This document shows, one piece after another, positions 62,840 to 64,000 of a stretch of DNA of 64,000 bases. How positions within the stretch are numbered: position 1 is the first letter of the stretch; the number at the start of each line of letters is the position of its first letter. Below the pieces are notes generated by a model, which saw nothing but the letters and a program-made list of their open reading frames with translations, ran no database searches and was not told where the DNA came from. The stretch is from assembly GCF_029428875.1 (NCBI RefSeq), contig NZ_JAJSOO010000001.1:5022001-5086000 (forward strand), given 5' to 3'. The position numbers and the translations under genes are program-made. Source of the stretch: Streptomyces sp. JH34 (GTDB taxonomy: Bacteria > Actinomycetota > Actinomycetes > Streptomycetales > Streptomycetaceae).

Positions 62840-63582
62840 CGGCACCTGTCTTCGTCGTCGAACAGCTCCCCGGTGGGCCGGAGTTCGTCCTGGACGGACC
62901 TGAGGGGCGGCACGCCGTGTCGGTGAGACGGCTGAACCCGGGGGAGGACCTCGTCCTGACCGACGGCCGGGGCCGCTGGGCGGAAGGCGTCGTCCGGGCG
63001 GCCGAGGGCAAGGACCGGCTGCTGGTCACCGGTCTGGAGACCGTCCACGAGGAGCCGGCACCGGCACCCCGCATCACCGTCGTGCAGGCACTGCCCAAGG
63101 GGGACCGCGGTGAGCTCGCCGTGGAGACCATGACCGAGACGGGCGTCGACGTGATCGTGCCCTGGCAGGCCGCGCGCTGCATCACGCAGTGGAAGGGCGA
63201 CCGCGGTCTCAAGTCCCTCGCCAAGTGGCGCAGCACCGCGCGTGAGGCGGGGAAGCAGTCCCGGCGGGTGCGCTTCCCCGAGGTGGCGGACGCCATGACG
63301 ACCAAGCAGGTCGCGGCGCTGCTGGCCGGGGCGGACTTCGCGGGCGTCCTGCACGAGGACCGGGACAGCGGCAGCGAACCGCTCGCCACCGCCGAACTCC
63401 CCGCCGGGGGCACGATCGTGCTGGTCGTCGGCCCGGAGGGCGGGGTGTCGCCGCAGGAGCTGGCCGCCTTCGCCGAGGCGGGCGCGCCCGCGTACCGGCT
63501 CGGCCCCAGCGTGCTGCGCACCTCGACGGCCGGGACCGCGGCTGCGGCCCTGCTGATGGGACGCACCGGGCGCTGGAGTTGA
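62836..63582 (+). CDS. rsmE: 16S rRNA (uracil-1498-N3)-methyltransferase
   Basis: 248 residues. The N-terminal PUA-like part GRHAVSVRRLNPGEDLVLTD is followed by the SPOUT knot: VQALPKGDRGELAVETMTET, ARCITQWKGDRGLKSLAKWR, VVGPEGGVSPQELAAFAEAG and LGPSVLRTSTAGTAAAALLM. It methylates U1498 of 16S rRNA. GTG at 62836. Confidence 0.95.
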   Translation: MTAPVFVVEQLPGGPEFVLDGPEGRHAVSVRRLNPGEDLVLTDGRGRWAEGVVRAAEGKDRLLVTGLETVHEEPAPAPRITVVQALPKGDRGELAVETMTETGVDVIVPWQAARCITQWKGDRGLKSLAKWRSTAREAGKQSRRVRFPEVADAMTTKQVAALLAGADFAGVLHEDRDSGSEPLATAELPAGGTIVLVVGPEGGVSPQELAAFAEAGAPAYRLGPSVLRTSTAGTAAAALLMGRTGRWS

Positions 63583-63658
63583 GAGCCGCCCGCCCCGCCC
63601 GGCCCGATAGCATGCCGGTGTACTGATCACGAGGACCCCACGACCGAGGAGCCGGGCC

Positions 63659-64000
63659 ATGGCGGGAGAGCCGCAGACCGACTGCCTGTTCTGCAAGATC
63701 GTCACAGGGGACATCCCGGCGACCATCATCCGGGAGAGCGCGACGACGGTCGCCTTCCGCGACATAAACCCCCAGGCCCCGACCCACGTCCTGGTCATCC
63801 CCAAGGCGCACTACCCGGACGCCGCGGCACTCGCCGCCGGCGACCCGCAGGCCGCGGCCGACGTGCTGCGTGAAGCGGGTCTGGTCGCCGCCGACGAGAA
63901 GATCACCGAGACCGGCTACCGCATCGTGCTCAACACCGGAGCCGGCGCCGGGCAGACCGTCTTCCACGCGCACGCCCACGTCCTGGGCGGGCGCGGGATG
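63659..64000 (+). CDS. HIT-family nucleotide hydrolase, truncated by the window edge
   Basis: 113 residues are visible. DCLFCKIVTGDIPATIIRES is the family start with the zinc-type Cys pair, APTHVLVIPKAHYPDAAALA follows, and HAHAHVLGG is the histidine triad near the edge. It splits purine nucleoside phosphoramidates (HinT type). ATG at 63659 has GAGGA 8 nt upstream. The last residues lie beyond 64000. Confidence 0.93.
   Translation, partial: MAGEPQTDCLFCKIVTGDIPATIIRESATTVAFRDINPQAPTHVLVIPKAHYPDAAALAAGDPQAAADVLREAGLVAADEKITETGYRIVLNTGAGAGQTVFHAHAHVLGGRGM

Overview
The window is about 72% GC by eye, with strong GC bias at third codon positions, frequent GTG starts, many leaderless genes and a typical actinomycete ribosomal/stress gene order. 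It is a chromosomal segment of a Streptomyces or a very close relative. Conserved landmarks are rplU-rpmA-obg, proB, proA, nadD-LCP-rsfS, leuS, comEA-comEC, holA, rpsT, lepA, hemW, hrcA-dnaJ and rsmE.

Region 1 (1-9.4 kb) is accessory. It holds a decayed IS30-type transposase, an OafA-type acyltransferase, a GT4-like glycosyltransferase and a WbpD-like hexapeptide acetyltransferase, all on the minus strand. Next comes an unusual secreted-protein locus. Two neighbouring exported proteins share a nearly identical tachylectin-2-like propeller but carry different cell-wall hydrolase domains (CHAP amidase and lysozyme-like). They lie directly behind a 55-residue exported peptide too short for usual ORF calling. 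A 101-residue protein and a divergent TrmB/LuxR-type regulator follow. A 9-2-9 palindrome sits upstream of the peptide. This is the strongest candidate here for an undescribed system, namely peptide-linked control of lectin-hydrolases.

Region 2 (9.5-22.6 kb) has rplU-rpmA-obg, then a cell-wall glycopolymer cluster lying between obg and proB. The cluster has a fused cytidylyltransferase/SDR enzyme (CDP-ribitol type), a membrane TagF/TarL-like polyol-phosphate polymerase, a GT2 glycosyltransferase and a convergent pyruvyltransferase-like gene. proB, a small conserved gene and proA follow.

Region 3 (22.6-31.3 kb) has two single-pass membrane proteins sharing a cytoplasmic motif, an M48 protease, two tiny membrane proteins, nadD, a LytR-CpsA-Psr protein with a Gln/Tyr-rich tail (a likely attachment enzyme for the glycopolymer of region 2), rsfS, a phosphatase gene that appears to start with CTG, and two identical tRNA-Ala(GGC) genes with two small genes between them.

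Region 4 (31.3-49 kb) has a frameshifted membrane-protein gene and leuS behind a 12-residue leucine leader peptide and attenuator. It continues with a DegV protein, comEA-comEC, two minisatellite arrays, a PPOX-type enzyme, an arylamine N-acetyltransferase, a YceI protein, holA, rpsT and lepA.

Region 5 (49-64 kb) has a fatty-acyl-CoA ligase, an HATPase-GAF-PP2C phosphatase, hemW, a large membrane receptor with a periplasmic-binding-protein domain, a DUF3097 protein, an MBL-fold hydrolase, CIRCE-hrcA-dnaJ, a nitronate monooxygenase-like gene, rsmE and a truncated HIT-family gene. I saw no rRNA, CRISPR array or prophage. All family names come from motif recognition; no database search was run.
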